Origin: Zeus faber
Lineage: Eukaryota > Chordata > Actinopteri > Zeiformes > Zeidae
Length of the DNA: 64,000 nucleotides
NCBI GenBank assembly: GCA_960531495.1
Contig: OY482854.1
Location: 30,648,729 to 30,712,728 of the forward strand
Reading direction: 5' to 3'
Positions 35,331-46,063 of the stretch are shown here, in pieces; position 1 is the stretch's first letter; every line of letters begins with the position of its first letter. The position numbers and the translations under genes were made by a program. The notes beneath the pieces are model-generated. The model had not been told where the DNA came from, did no database searches, and saw nothing but the letters and a program-made list of their open reading frames with translations.

Positions 35331-35640
35331 GCTTGGGAACGTTGCAACAGTCGCCCGAAAAACATCCGGCAGGTTTTATAAAATAAGAACCCTGCGCTCG
35401 CTGCTGCTTTTGATTCATATTTCATAGCTGCTCTTTTATCCAATTTCCTCAGGCAGTTCAGACCTGTGTCGTCACCAAAGCGGCCGCCAGCGTCGCAAAC
35501 CAACGACCGACACGAGCTCTTGGTCCTGTCTTGTGACGCTGCAGAGAAACTGCAGCAGAAGGGTTGAGAGGAATGCGGACATTGGCCAAATCCAACATCC
35601 AGTTAATTAACATTAATCACAAGACACGTGTCAGTCACAC
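35331..35640. other. Unassigned sequence
   Basis: The transition from the CpG-rich block to AT-richer DNA; no gene recognised. Confidence 0.6.
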
Positions 35641-35827
35641 GTGGCGGTAGAGCTGGTGGTCTAGTGATGTAAAGGTTGCTGGTTGGATCCCAGGCTCCTC
35701 CTGCTAGCATGCTGTAGTGTCCTTGAGCAAGACACTTAACCCCTAATTGCTCCTGATGGCTGCGTCCGTCAGTTTGAATAATTGTAAGTCGCTTTGGATA
35801 AAAGCGTCTGCTCAATGTAATGTAATG
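35641..35827 (+). mobile_element. SINE B, copy 2
   Basis: The tRNA-like head has an A-box-like TGGTCTAGTGA and a B-box-like GGTTGGATCCC, then GCTAGCATGCTGTAGTGTCC, AAGTCGCTTTGGATAAAAGC and a tail ending TGTAATGTAATGG. Confidence 0.8.
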
Positions 35828-36769
35828 GAATGAGTCCCAAACTCTATAACTGTTGGAAATGGAAAGGGGAGGATTTAGCATTGAACTTGCATATATTCTC
35901 GTGAACAACCTTCTCTTTGGTCTTGACTTTGGTGCCAGAACCTTCCTGTTCCTCAAACAAACCAGCCTCCTTCTGTGGGTGGAGTTGAGAGGCTGGTCCA
36001 CCAGAAGGTGGTGTTCAGAGGGCGGTCCACCACCCGGGGCTCAGCAGGTCTGAGCGGCTTCATCGGTTCAGATAGTGGAATTCGAAGAATGAAGTTGTCT
36101 CACCTCTCGAGTATTAAATTAAAGTGCTTGGGCTTTTGGTGTGAAAACTGTAAGAGCATAATTTGCAATTTTATGCCGAAAAACTAACATGTACATGCAA
36201 TAAATGCACCTATTTGTCACGCAAGCAGAGAAAATACACACGGAAGCCATTTTTTATTATTTGTCCAGGAAACCAGACACATTAGCAATTAAAGATCCAA
36301 GTGCGAACGGGTCAGAATGTCCGCTTGCTGCGTGACTGTTGTTACTTCCTGTTGACATTATACACGAGAAAACATTGAGTAGCGGCGAATTGCACAACAT
36401 TTACTCAGCGTAAAGGTTAATTACTGAGATGGATGGAGCGATGTGACCGTTCCGTGGTGTCAGCTTGAAGGATGCTCCAGTGAAAACAGTGGCACCGCTC
36501 AGCTCCAAGACTCAGAAAACAGAAGGTGCCTCTCAGTTTTAAGATGCTCAGAAAGCCGCTGCTCAATTGTTTATTTCTTTCCCTCTGTATCATTAGTGTT
36601 AAATCAGCACTTGCAGCTCAAGTGGCAGTAATGGTTCTGCAGTCATTCAGCAATATGTTGAACACAGATGTCTTGTGGTTTATCGGAGTAAACAAAGGCG
36701 AAATGTTCATTAAGTACATTTAGCTCCTACACAGCAATATGGTGTGTGCAGAAGAATAATTTAAAGGTC
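35828..36769. other. Unassigned sequence
   Basis: No recognised gene or repeat partner; only short frames. Confidence 0.6.
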
Positions 36770-37158
36770 GGGATTCCCCCGGATCCGACGGCGGGTCGAA
36801 AATAACAAAACGCTCGTCGTCCCCGCCCCCGCCGCCCCCGCGCCTCGTCCCGCCGCCGGAGCCGACCGGGGTGGATCCGAACCAACTCCTGGAACCTTCC
36901 GAGAGAACACGCCGACTTTTGGAGCCAAATGTCAGTCGGCGATTCCCCCCGGCAAAAAAAACCAACTTGAATCGGTCCGTCCTCGGCGGGTTGATGCCGG
37001 CTCCGAGTCAGCGCCCGCCTCCGGCTCCTGGCTGCGGCTCTCTCCACAACATCTGGAGGATCGGACGGAGGCTCCTGAGGAGGAAGCATCGGGGGAGGAG
37101 GACCTTCTAGGCTGAGTGGATCTGGTAACACGTCCATTAAATCCTCGCCGGGAGACAC
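36727..37158 (-). CDS. Proline-rich open frame in CpG-rich block (doubtful exon)
   Basis: 143 codons on the minus strand beginning MSPGEDLMDVLPDPLSLEGP, with proline-rich (PPPPMLPPQEPPSDPP) then arginine-rich sequence. The acidic-then-proline start looks more protein-like than most frames here, and it sits in a CpG-rich block (36770-37110), where first exons are often found. However, a second minus-strand frame (36932-37168) and a plus-strand frame overlap it, and no splice structure is evident. I do not recognise it. Confidence 0.15.
   Translation of the reverse strand: MSPGEDLMDVLPDPLSLEGPPPPMLPPQEPPSDPPDVVERAAARSRRRALTRSRHQPAEDGPIQVGFFCRGESPTDIWLQKSACSLGRFQELVRIHPGRLRRRDEARGRRGRGRRAFCYFRPAVGSGGIPTFKLFFCTHHIAV
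36770..37110. promoter_or_regulatory. Second CpG-rich block
   Basis: Contains CCCGCCCCCGCCGCCCCCGC (about 36820-36840) and many CpG dinucleotides, about 1.5 kb from the block at 34960-35330. Together they are the most promoter-like DNA of the window. Confidence 0.35.
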
Positions 37159-37196
37159 TCGGTGCCATCAGGGTGGAGGTTCAGGGTTTTTAAAGA

Positions 37197-37290
37197 CCCT
37201 GTGAAACGACACCCCAGCTACGCCCTGTGAAACGACACCCCAGCTACGCCCTGTGAAACGACACCCCAGCTACGCCCTGTAAAACGACAC
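37197..37290. repeat. 26-bp tandem repeat, 3.6 copies
   Basis: Unit starts CCCTGTGAAACGACACCCCA and ends GCTACG. Copies start at 37197, 37223, 37249 and 37275; the first three are identical and the last is diverged and partial. The near identity suggests recent expansion. Confidence 0.95.
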
Positions 37291-37459
37291 TCAATATCCA
37301 TGTACTGACGTTAGACACACAATGGGAATTGAGACCAACCTTTCAGTTCCACCATCTGACCTGCATTACAAACATAGAGAACGTTCATTATACAGAAACT
37401 ACAAAACTAAGTATCCATGTTACAAATTTCGAATTGATTCTGAAATTGAATCGTATCAG

Positions 37460-37464
<5 letters not shown>

Positions 37465-37522
<58 letters not shown>
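37465..37522. repeat. (TTA)n microsatellite
   Basis: About 18 TTA units. The poly-tyrosine/isoleucine frames across it are artefacts. Confidence 0.95.
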
Positions 37523-37674
37523 GACCCAGTGTGTGAGCTTTCTAACGGACAAAGAAAATCTACGAACACAAGCTGCCACGTCCAGTACACTCCAAGTGAT
37601 TACACTGAGGGGAAAGTAGTTCCTCCACTTCTGGATTCTATTCCAACACGCGACAAGATGCAAAGGGATTGGGC

Positions 37675-37680
<6 letters not shown>

Positions 37681-37748
<68 letters not shown>
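37681..37748. repeat. (AC)34 microsatellite
   Basis: Perfect AC repeat of 68 bases. Confidence 0.97.
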
Positions 37749-37750
<2 letters not shown>

Positions 37751-37989
37751 CCTCTCCAAGTGTCCTTTGGAGCTCCACGGTATAGAAACGTTCCGTCTCT
37801 CTCCGTTCAGCGGCGCGTGATGTAATGCGTCTCAGAGGAGCATAATGTCTCTTCTCGCCGTCGCCGCTGATGGAAACTGTAAAACGGGGCCTGGGCGAAG
37901 CAATCTGCCGCCGACCAGAGGAACGACTCTGCTCGGAGCCATGAAGGGAGAGGGGGAGGGAATTTATGGCGAAGGAACACAGTGGGAGA

Positions 37990-38011
37990 AGAAGAAGAAG
38001 AAGAAGAAGAA
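37990..38011. repeat. (AAG)n microsatellite
   Basis: Seven GAA/AAG units in a GC-richer block. Confidence 0.85.
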
Positions 38012-38190
38012 TTGGATGCAGCAGAAGAGGAAGAGGATGGCACCTGTAAAAATCAGAGTAGAGGACACGTCCTCACGTTGGTGTTGAGATATCAGCTCCT
38101 GTCAGAATGAGGTCTGAGTCAGTTTGCTGCAAACAACAATTATATAATCAACAGTAATTGTTTGGATTTGAACACTAACGCACTTTGAGA

Positions 38191-38218
38191 ACACACACAC
38201 ACACACACACACACACAC
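38191..38218. repeat. (AC)14 microsatellite
   Basis: Perfect AC repeat. Confidence 0.95.
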
Positions 38219-38757
38219 TGGATCCCAATCGCCAAATATCCTCCATTACATCCTTTATCATTTTTTGTTTTGTTTTTCTGATGCAGGTCCTTCAACTTAA
38301 TTTTGATTCATAAAAATCCCATTAACACCTGTGAAAGGGTTTGGGACAGAATTTTTGCTTCTATTTGTCGACCAGTTTTGGAGCGATGCTTTGGCCGCAG
38401 CCACTCCACGTCCCCCGACGCGTCAGCAATCAGCTTCTGCATAAGTAAAGTACAAGTACCTTCCGTGTTGGAGGTTTTGATTCAACCTTTCTCTGACTTT
38501 CATGCTGCACTGTTTGGCTTATGTCACGTCTTCAACAAGTCTCATTAACCCTGTAAGGCCCACGTTAGAAAATTACATTACTTTACATTCCATAATTACA
38601 TCACTTTCAGCTATACTAAAAAAATCATCTGTGGGTCCTGTTGTTTATCCTCACAAGGCTGTTGGACAGTTAATGTGCTTGTAGCTCCATAAACAAGCTG
38701 CAAACTTTCCTTCAATTTCATTTTTGTTTTATTGGATTTGTCAATATCCAAGTAAGT

Positions 38758-38760
<3 letters not shown>
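38219..38760. other. Unassigned sequence
   Basis: No gene or repeat recognised. Confidence 0.6.

Positions 38761-38792
<32 letters not shown>
38761..38792. repeat. (GT)16 microsatellite
   Basis: Perfect GT repeat followed by about 150 bases of imperfect TGTGTATA-rich sequence. Confidence 0.95.
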
Positions 38793-38793
<1 letters not shown>

Positions 38794-39372
38794 GCATACA
38801 TATACACAAGTTCATACATATATGCTGTGAAATGTCTTAGGTGTGTGTATATGTATACCTGTGTGAGACTGTATTTATATGTGTATAAGTGTGTATAGTA
38901 TGTGTGTGTATATGTGTATAAGTGTGAGTGTGTGTTTCTGTGACTATAACAATGTGTAGAATGTGTAGATATTTAGTTATTGTTGAATACATTCATCATA
39001 TTGGATGTTGATCTTGTTATGTGTGTGTTGTTCTGCTTATCTGGGTTAAGCTGCTATGTGCACCTGACACATCACACATTGAAAAAATACTGATAGAAAT
39101 ATAATGTATTTAATCATTCACTAGAAATAAGTTCTAAATGTGTTTTCTGTATCTGTTAAATGTTGAGTTTCAACCAGAATTGAATGAAAAGAAAAAAACA
39201 TTTCTGCTTGCAGTATTTAAAACTGTATCTCCATCTTATCAGTTAAAATATAAATTTATCTGATCTTGGGGTTTTTGGGGGCTTTGTTTGTTTGCCCAAA
39301 CAGCAACTTGTTGCATTAGGAAACAGAAACAGGTTCTAATGTTTTGGGGGATGCTTGTTGCGTTGTTCAGGG
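38793..39372. other. Unassigned sequence
   Basis: TGTATA-rich to 38950, then AT-rich. No gene recognised. Confidence 0.6.
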
Positions 39373-39771
39373 ATGTGGTGGATAAACTTTAGTCTCACAC
39401 TTTAACAAAATAAGAGAGAGATCGAGGAAGCCGAAGTTTGAAAGATAAAGACTTTTATTATCACTTGTGAACAAGTAACATTAAAGCCTGAGTTGGTTTG
39501 CAAAGAACTCCGGAGCCTCTCCCGAGGCTGGCTTATAAGCTCCATTCTACAGATCTATCATCCACATGTCACCCCTTATATAGAAATCTATCCACTGTAT
39601 CCTTGTACTCCTTCTGGTCCTGAGCTTGTGTATCCACACATGGAACATGTTAACTCTACACATTCCACAGAGCCACTGTACTCATTCACCCCTTAACATC
39701 GACAATGGTAGCATACTATATCAGCACTGGGGAAGAGTGGTATCTTCTTTACTCAATATTTCCCCACACCT
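39373..39771 (-). mobile_element. LTR-like unit (tentative)
   Basis: On the minus strand it could start TGTGGGGAAATATTG (39757-39771). It has a TATATAAGG box (complement of 39574-39582) and, about 115 bases later, AATAAAAG (complement near 39453), the same order and spacing as in the unit at 11730-12104, although the sequences are unrelated. No matching target duplication found and no second copy in the window. Confidence 0.3.
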
Positions 39772-40079
39772 ATTTGATTCATATAGCGTGTAGGCAAGAC
39801 ATTACTCATATATTACCTTTGAATGTTATAGTAAATTTTTTCCATAGGGACAGGTGAATTTATTTCCATATTTAGGCTTTACAGGGTTTATCAACGTTGC
39901 ACAGTCACACTGATGAAGAAAAATGGGATAAATTTCAAATTATGGATAAAATGTAGTAATGTATCTAATAATGTATCTAGTAATGTATAAAGTCTAATTT
40001 TCAAATATAACAATCAATTCACAATATAACATTATTAGATACTGACCAAAATGATTGTTTTCCCTTAACACTTCCATCC
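39772..40079. other. Unassigned AT-rich sequence
   Basis: Contains a short TAATGTATCTA tandem triplication at 39955-39990. Confidence 0.6.
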
Positions 40080-40168
40080 GGAGTAGGGTAGGGGTAGAGT
40101 GGCGGTGGAGTAGAGGAAGGGTTGGGGTAGAGTGGCGGTGGAGTAGAGGTGGAGTAGAGGTAGGATAG
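40080..40168. repeat. GTAGAG-type minisatellite, short array
   Basis: GGGGTAGAGTGGCGGTGGAG recurs at 40090 and 40129, followed by TAGAGGTGGAGTAGAGGTAG. It is the purine-strand version of the CTACC array at 43691-44265. Confidence 0.75.
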
Positions 40169-40536
40169 ACTCCTCTGTCTGCCTCCTCTGGAGGAGCACC
40201 AGATATCACTTCCTTTTGGAGCAAATCTTGGTAGAAGTGGATACTCCGGACTACGGAGGGAGATAAGATGGAAGAGACGATGAGCAAACTGCAACCTGCT
40301 GTGACTCACTCCGGCCGATGGTTTGAAGTACTCTGCAGCTTTATTTTGCAACCAAAGTGAATGTTATTGAGCAAAATTTGACCATGAAATGTAATTTGTC
40401 TGTGATTATCTATACTATGCTTTCAAACTATTCATTTATTTTCCTTTTAATCAATGTATTTGTCAAATGTCATTCCACAGAACTTAACTTCTAGACTATT
40501 TAGAGAAGCTTAGGTTTTGGTCCCTAGTTTTAGACA
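40169..40536. other. Unassigned sequence
   Basis: No feature recognised. Confidence 0.6.
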
Positions 40537-40920
40537 AATCTTTTACTGATCACATGACACACCACTACAGCACACACACATGCTTCGGATGTTGGCCAGT
40601 GAAATGTGGCCTCTGCATTTGACCCCTCCTGGTTTTTCCTTCCTCCAGGGGGGGCAGCCAGGAGCAGTAGGCAGCATTCAATGACGCCCAGGGACCTGGT
40701 TCCATATGTCCATCGCTGGTCAGACCATGATGTTGTGCATGTTTTTGGTCTTTACTGATGTTAGATGGAGGAAACCCCACGTGAGCACATGCAAACTCCA
40801 CACAGAAGGCCCCTAATTGGGAGATAACCCGCCGGAGCTAGGTGCCAACAGCGCCCCAGGCGGGAATCGAACCCAGGACCTTCTTTCTGTGAGGCAGCAG
40901 TGCAATGCACTGTGCCACCG
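40537..40920 (-). mobile_element. SINE A, copy 4
   Basis: The best-preserved head of the family. Reading minus from 40920, there is an A-box-like TGGCACAGTGC, then CTGCCTCACAG, then an exact B box GGTTCGATTCC, consistent with an internal Pol III promoter. The body and tail match the other copies. Confidence 0.8.
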
Positions 40921-41274
40921 TATTGCTAGCCATACAATATAGCTATCTGGTTGTATAAGCATCAGATCATGAAATAATGATGGACATATTGGAGGTGACA
41001 ATGAGGTGGTCTTACGCTGGTGTGTCCCGTTCCGGCCGATCTACCACATTTCATTGGTCCCATTAAAGATCTCCAATTACAGTCATTTCAATGACCTTGA
41101 CATTCTGAGGGGAGAAAATCAATAGACCCTCATTTTATGTTTTTTCCAATCGCCGTCGTCGACACGCGTCCCGCCGGATAAACCCTGCGACAATGGATTA
41201 CCAACCTATATCACACAGCTGACAAAACATCAATACAATATTGAGCAAATTTATTAAATCTCCTCCCTGATAAT
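40921..41274. other. Unassigned sequence
   Basis: No feature recognised. Confidence 0.6.
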
Positions 41275-41823
41275 TTGATCCATTTGTCAAGTCGTTTTGG
41301 CAGCTTTCACGGTCGTAACGCTGACGCCGTGTTGGCTGTTGTCTGCGGCTCAACACATGTTATTGTCATTGACTTTTTCCAAAAGAGATTGCTGTGTTTA
41401 AGGGACAGAATCCATTCACGATTGTGCGGATATTTGTACAAAGAGACAGTCAGTCTGCAGCTTGTTACATATCCAGGCATCTGCTTGCACTTACACATAC
41501 ACAGATATTACCTGAGATCACCCCAGTGTCAGAGGACTGTTCTTCATACTGTAGATTACACCTACAAAATACAAATGCATCAGCTGAGAAAAGGTGCAAG
41601 TTTGGCATTTGTGATGATGGACTACCAGGCTATGGACTACCAGGCCTTGAACTACTATGCTTGGGATGACCAGGCCCTGGACGACCAGGTCATGGATTAC
41701 CAGCCTAGGAACTACCAGGCCTTGGACAACAATGCTAAGGACGACCTGCCCTTGGACTACTATGCTAAGGACGACCAGGCCTTGGACTACTATGCCATGG
41801 ACTATCCATCCTATGGTATGTGA
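41275..41823 (+). CDS. Open frame ending in a DYQA-type pentapeptide repeat (doubtful)
   Basis: 182 codons. The first 115 residues show no recognisable domain. From about residue 115 to the end the protein is 13 pentapeptides of the form [ML]DYQA, [LA]DYYA or [LA]DDQA, encoded by a 15-bp DNA repeat (41616-41814). The frame stops three codons after the array. All three plus-strand frames are open through the array (another gives GLPGYGLPG collagen-like text), so openness may come from the repeat unit itself rather than selection. Confidence 0.15.
   Translation: MIHLSSRFGSFHGRNADAVLAVVCGSTHVIVIDFFQKRLLCLRDRIHSRLCGYLYKETVSLQLVTYPGICLHLHIHRYYLRSPQCQRTVLHTVDYTYKIQMHQLRKGASLAFVMMDYQAMDYQALNYYAWDDQALDDQVMDYQPRNYQALDNNAKDDLPLDYYAKDDQALDYYAMDYPSYGM
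41616..41814. repeat. 15-bp minisatellite, about 13 units
   Basis: Unit approximately GACTACCAGGCCTTG. Substitutions occur between units but the length is always 15 (no frameshift). Confidence 0.9.
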
Positions 41824-42728
41824 CAGTGTTACAACAGAGTTACAGAAATCCCAAAAACAACAGTTTTAGAGAAAAAGTTTATTCTTAATCACATCACTGT
41901 GCCGGCTGAAATAGGTGGGAGAAAAAAACAACAACTTTTTATTCAAATGTTAAATGTTAAAATTCAGCTCAGGAAGTTTTGATCCTGGTTTTGGGCATGG
42001 TGAACCTTCTGAGGAAAGTATTTCTGCTGCTGTATTTCTTCTATTGCTCAGGTGACCAAATGGTTATTCAGTTATTTCTCCTGAAAATGCCCTTGGGGAA
42101 TTAAGAGCAAAACAAACCAAAATCCCAAACTCGACTCCTTCTCAACAGCGTGTCATTTCAGTCTCCTGGGAGGCATGTGGTAAACAGCGGAGATCACACT
42201 AATGTTTGGGTTTAACTTCTTTAATGACTCAATTATATTCCCATGGTTGGAACAGTAATTCCCCAAAAAAACAACATGCATTGTTCAGTAAAACACTGCC
42301 GTCATCCTGCATCTTTACAATTACTTTCTTAAAGGGGATTACTCACAAACAAAACAACTCATTACAGCGGAAAACCCTCGAAATAAATATGGAAACAAAT
42401 AATACTGGCACAGAACATGCAATCACTTCCCATATTCAGTCCAGCGACGATCTGTGTCTACACTACACCGGGCCTAAACCGAGGTTTATCAAAAAAGTCT
42501 AAAACATGAGATTGGTGAGCTTATGATTTGTATATTATTTAGTATTGGAGAGTTAATTTCAGATTATTCAATTCAGTTTCTCCCAAAACAGCCAAAAGAA
42601 AGGAGACGTAAACGATGGTCTTTATTTGTTCCACACTGATCTCAGTTTGTTTGAGAAGCAATACTGGAGGCATTCCCAAGAGTTATTACAGCCTTGAAGT
42701 TAAAGGTCAGAGTTCTTGTTGCTGTAAT
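41824..42728. other. Unassigned AT-rich sequence
   Basis: The 98-codon frame 42206-42502 has no recognised domain; nothing else seen. Confidence 0.6.
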
Positions 42729-43040
42729 TTAAACAGCACTCGTGATTGTTTTCATGGTGTTTATTCTCACTTCTTCGATCTTGACCTCGATGAGACCTCC
42801 CTGATTTAATGAAGCTGAATAGACATAAAAGTTGAGTGCATTTGGAGAAAACAATCTTTCTGTTTGCGTCTCTGGGACGCTGGAGCCGTGGCTCAAGTAG
42901 AGCTCCACGGTGAGCGTCGTGGAGTCAAGACAACCAACTACCAGGTGAATCGTGACCATGGAACATTGGATTAGGGGCAAAAATAAGACTATGTACATAA
43001 CTGTTTTAAGACTGAGGGAACTACTCATCCCATAATCCAT
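42729..43040 (-). CDS. Small secreted-protein-like open frame (doubtful)
   Basis: 103 codons. Residues 9-27 (LSLKTVMYIVLFLPLIQCS) form a hydrophobic stretch with a plausible signal-peptide cleavage context, followed by a beta-rich, polar sequence ending in EVKIEEVRINT. I do not recognise the family. It could equally be a chance frame or an exon of a larger gene. Confidence 0.15.
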   Translation of the reverse strand: MDYGMSSSLSLKTVMYIVLFLPLIQCSMVTIHLVVGCLDSTTLTVELYLSHGSSVPETQTERLFSPNALNFYVYSASLNQGGLIEVKIEEVRINTMKTITSAV

Positions 43041-43690
43041 TGCGCGTGAAACCTTTTCAATGACTTCCTAACAATAGTTTAGCGCGCTTCTTCTTGAATT
43101 TAACATTTGTTTTATTATTATAGTGTTCATATTGTTTATAATGGTGTTGTAATTTCTGTGTAGTGTTTTAGTTCAGTGGTGGCAGTAACTCACTCACAAC
43201 AGGGTACGTTCGCGGTGAACATTTCCATGGTAACAGCGACCAATCAGAAGTCACTGTTACACAATCACACATAAAACATGTTTTTCTTAAAACAAGGTTG
43301 GAAACTAGCTTGACAGTGTCGTAACTATCCATGGTAGATTTGGCAAGCCAACCTTGGGTCGTTACCACATTATGGCTGATTATCAAAATCCTCCGTTCAG
43401 CATATGAATGGAGGACTTCAACTCACTGAGCTCTATTCAGGATGATTCAGACTTTGAAGAGAAAGTATACAAAGTTTCTGAAATGAGGAAGTACAATGTC
43501 AGCAGCAGCCGTGTGGAAGATGACACTTCACACACCTGAGCACGACTCTGCTCGCGGACGAAAATTAAAAATATATTGACGATGGAAGAGCAGAGCAGTA
43601 GAACGCAAACTGGTTTGATGCAGCGACAAGATACAGCGTACAAGGCTGACTCTATGCAACAGTAGGTTCCAGTTTGGTCATTTGATTGGA
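43041..43690. other. Unassigned sequence
   Basis: No gene or repeat partner recognised. Confidence 0.6.
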
Positions 43691-44265
43691 CACTGCTCTA
43701 CCTCTACCCTACCCATACTCTACCCTACCTCTATTCTACCTCTACCCTACCCATACTCTACCTCTATTTTACCTCTACCCTACCCATAATCTAGCCTACC
43801 TCTATTCTACCTCTACCCTACCTCTACGCTACTCTAGTCTGCCTCTACCCTACCTATACTCTGCTCTACCCCTATTCTACCTCTACCCTACCAATACTGT
43901 AGGCTGCTCTCGCCTACCACTACCCAACCTATACTCCTCTATGCTCTACCCTACCTGTATTCTACTTTACCTCTACCCTACCTATACTCTACTCTGCTCT
44001 ACACTACCTATACTCTGCTCTACGTCTACCCACCTATACTCTGCTCTACCTCTACCCTACCTCTACTCTACTTAACCTTTACTCTACTCCACCCTACCTA
44101 TACTGTGCTCTGCTTTACCTCTACTCTACCTCTACCTGACCTATACTCTATGCTCTACCTGCTCTACTCTACCTATGCTCTGCTCTACCTCTACCCTCTA
44201 ACCTCTTCCCTCAACTCCAGTCTACATCTGCTCTACCCTTACTCTACCTCTGCTCTCCCTACAAT
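43691..44265. repeat. Degenerate CTCTACC/CCTAC minisatellite
   Basis: About 575 bases made almost wholly of TCTAC, CCTAC and TATAC pentamer-like units on the plus strand, strongly pyrimidine-biased. The 129-codon and 60-codon LYSTLPL-type frames are translations of the array. Confidence 0.95.
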
Positions 44266-45737
44266 CTGTTGGGAACTGATGAGGTGATTCCTCCGATTTC
44301 CTGTAAGTTCCAGTATCTTGAGTATAAATGAGTTGAGGTCAGGGTTATGATGAAATAAGATTATTCAATTTGTTGATGTAAAGATGTAATGCAACTTAAA
44401 ACGTATGTTTTTTTTTTCCCCCCCAATGGCGTCAGTGTGACATCGATTAATGAGCCTTCATCACTACTTTATGGGTTTCCGTTGCTAACTAGCCTGCGGC
44501 AACTCTCCTGTTTGCTGGAGTCCTGAGGGAACTATTTTGGTTGACTGAGCTGAATAAATGACAAGACAAACATTTGGTTGTTACAGACTCTTACAGACTT
44601 GTGGCCTGTGAGTCAATATATTTCTTATGAGCCATTTTCACTTCCGTTGCTTTACTTAATTATACATATTTTAAAAACATTCTGACAACAATTATAAAAA
44701 TTATTTTATGATAATTGAAAAAGACTGGGCCTCATTTTAGCGACTAAAGGACCTGAAAATGCGACTGGAAAAAGTGCATTCAGTGTAATTGTTCAGTGCT
44801 GTATTCAATGCTGCTTTCTCCTTTTCCACATTTAAAGTGTAATCGTTTTCCATGCTCAGTATTTGGAAAAGGTTTAGATAACGTGGGTTTTTTGCGTAGA
44901 ACAGCCGTGTGTGTGTGCGCGGCGACCTGGTGCAAGTACGTCTGACGCTGGTGTGTGATCAGCCTGTTGTTGCCGTCATCACGTCTAATGTAATATTGAT
45001 TTCCGTCCTCGTTTGACACTGATTTGAGCTCACGCGCCGCGTCAGAAGCTAATCCAACCGACCTCGTCCGCGTCGTCATTAAAGTGATCGATCGGGCGAT
45101 CTGCAGCCGACGACAACATATAGATACGGTGGAGCCATGAAAACAGGTAGAGATGTAGATGGATGGATATAGATAGACATCATATCGCTATTTTATTACT
45201 TGTTCGTTTATTTATTTCATTACCGTATTTATGTGTTTTCCTATATGTTGTGTAACATTATTGTTATGCATTCTTATGCTTTGGTAATAGACTGATGCAA
45301 TATAGGAAATTTGACCTGATAGAGGTAAAGAGATCTCGTTTTATAAATTCGGATAGATATATCCATTGAGCTATCTATATATCTCAATCTCTATTTATAA
45401 ATATCAAGAAAGATATAATAGATGGATATCGAGAAATAAACTAATACCTAGATGTCGACAGATATGCCAATATATAGTGGTACAGTAGATGAGTAGATTA
45501 AGATAAGACACGTAGGATGTTGTATGTGCTGTATAAAGTGCTTAGTTAGGGAGTCGGGTCAATTCTAGCACCTGTGACAGACAGGGGCCCGGAAAAATTA
45601 TTCGAACATGAGCATTTTTTTTTTGCTATATTGAATTATTAGTCCATCATTTTTTATTGAATGCTTTAGTTGCAATATACTAAAAGAAACATATGGAGAG
45701 CCTCTGTATTACCCCGCACCTGGAGGCTGAACCTTTC
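44266..45737. other. Unassigned AT-rich sequence
   Basis: Short frames only. 45140-45480 is AGATAGATAT-rich low complexity. Confidence 0.6.
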
Positions 45738-46013
45738 CTCTTCCTCTCTCCCTCCATCTCTCTCCCTCCATCTCTCATTCCATGTGTGGGTGTGTTTGCT
45801 CCAAAGACACTGTCCCTCTCCCTCCCTCATTGTATCTCTCTATCCCTTGTCTTCTATCTCTCATCGTCCACCTGTCTTTCCCAGCTCCTTTTCTCCCCGT
45901 CTCGGTCTCCTTCTCTTTCTGGTTTTCTCTCCATCACATCCGTTTCCTGCCCCCTCCCCCCTCTGTCTGTTTATCTCTCTCTCATTATCATTTCTCTCCC
46001 CCCTCTCTCCATC

Positions 46014-46062
<49 letters not shown>
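45738..46062. repeat. Polypyrimidine tract joined to (GA)24
   Basis: CT-rich sequence to about 46012 switches at CTCTCTCCATCTGGAGAGAG into a perfect GA tract (46015-46062). The junction is palindromic (CTCTCTCCA / TGGAGAGAG), so the whole block can fold back. Serine-, leucine- and arginine-rich frames here are artefacts. Confidence 0.9.

Positions 46063-46063
<1 letters not shown>

Noticed and set aside
37197-37290. CRISPR-like direct repeats
   Set aside because: The 26-bp units are contiguous with no unique spacers, so this is an ordinary tandem repeat.
37388-37825. Long frames with poly-Tyr/Ile and Thr-His repeats
   Set aside because: They are translations of the TTA and AC microsatellites.
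40858-40920. tRNA-like sequence with exact B box
   Set aside because: It is the head of SINE A copy 4; the flanking body and tail recur in other SINE A copies, and no complete cloverleaf is formed.
43691-44265. Interstitial telomere-like repeat
   Set aside because: Units are CTACC/TCTAC pentamer-like, not CCCTAA hexamers.
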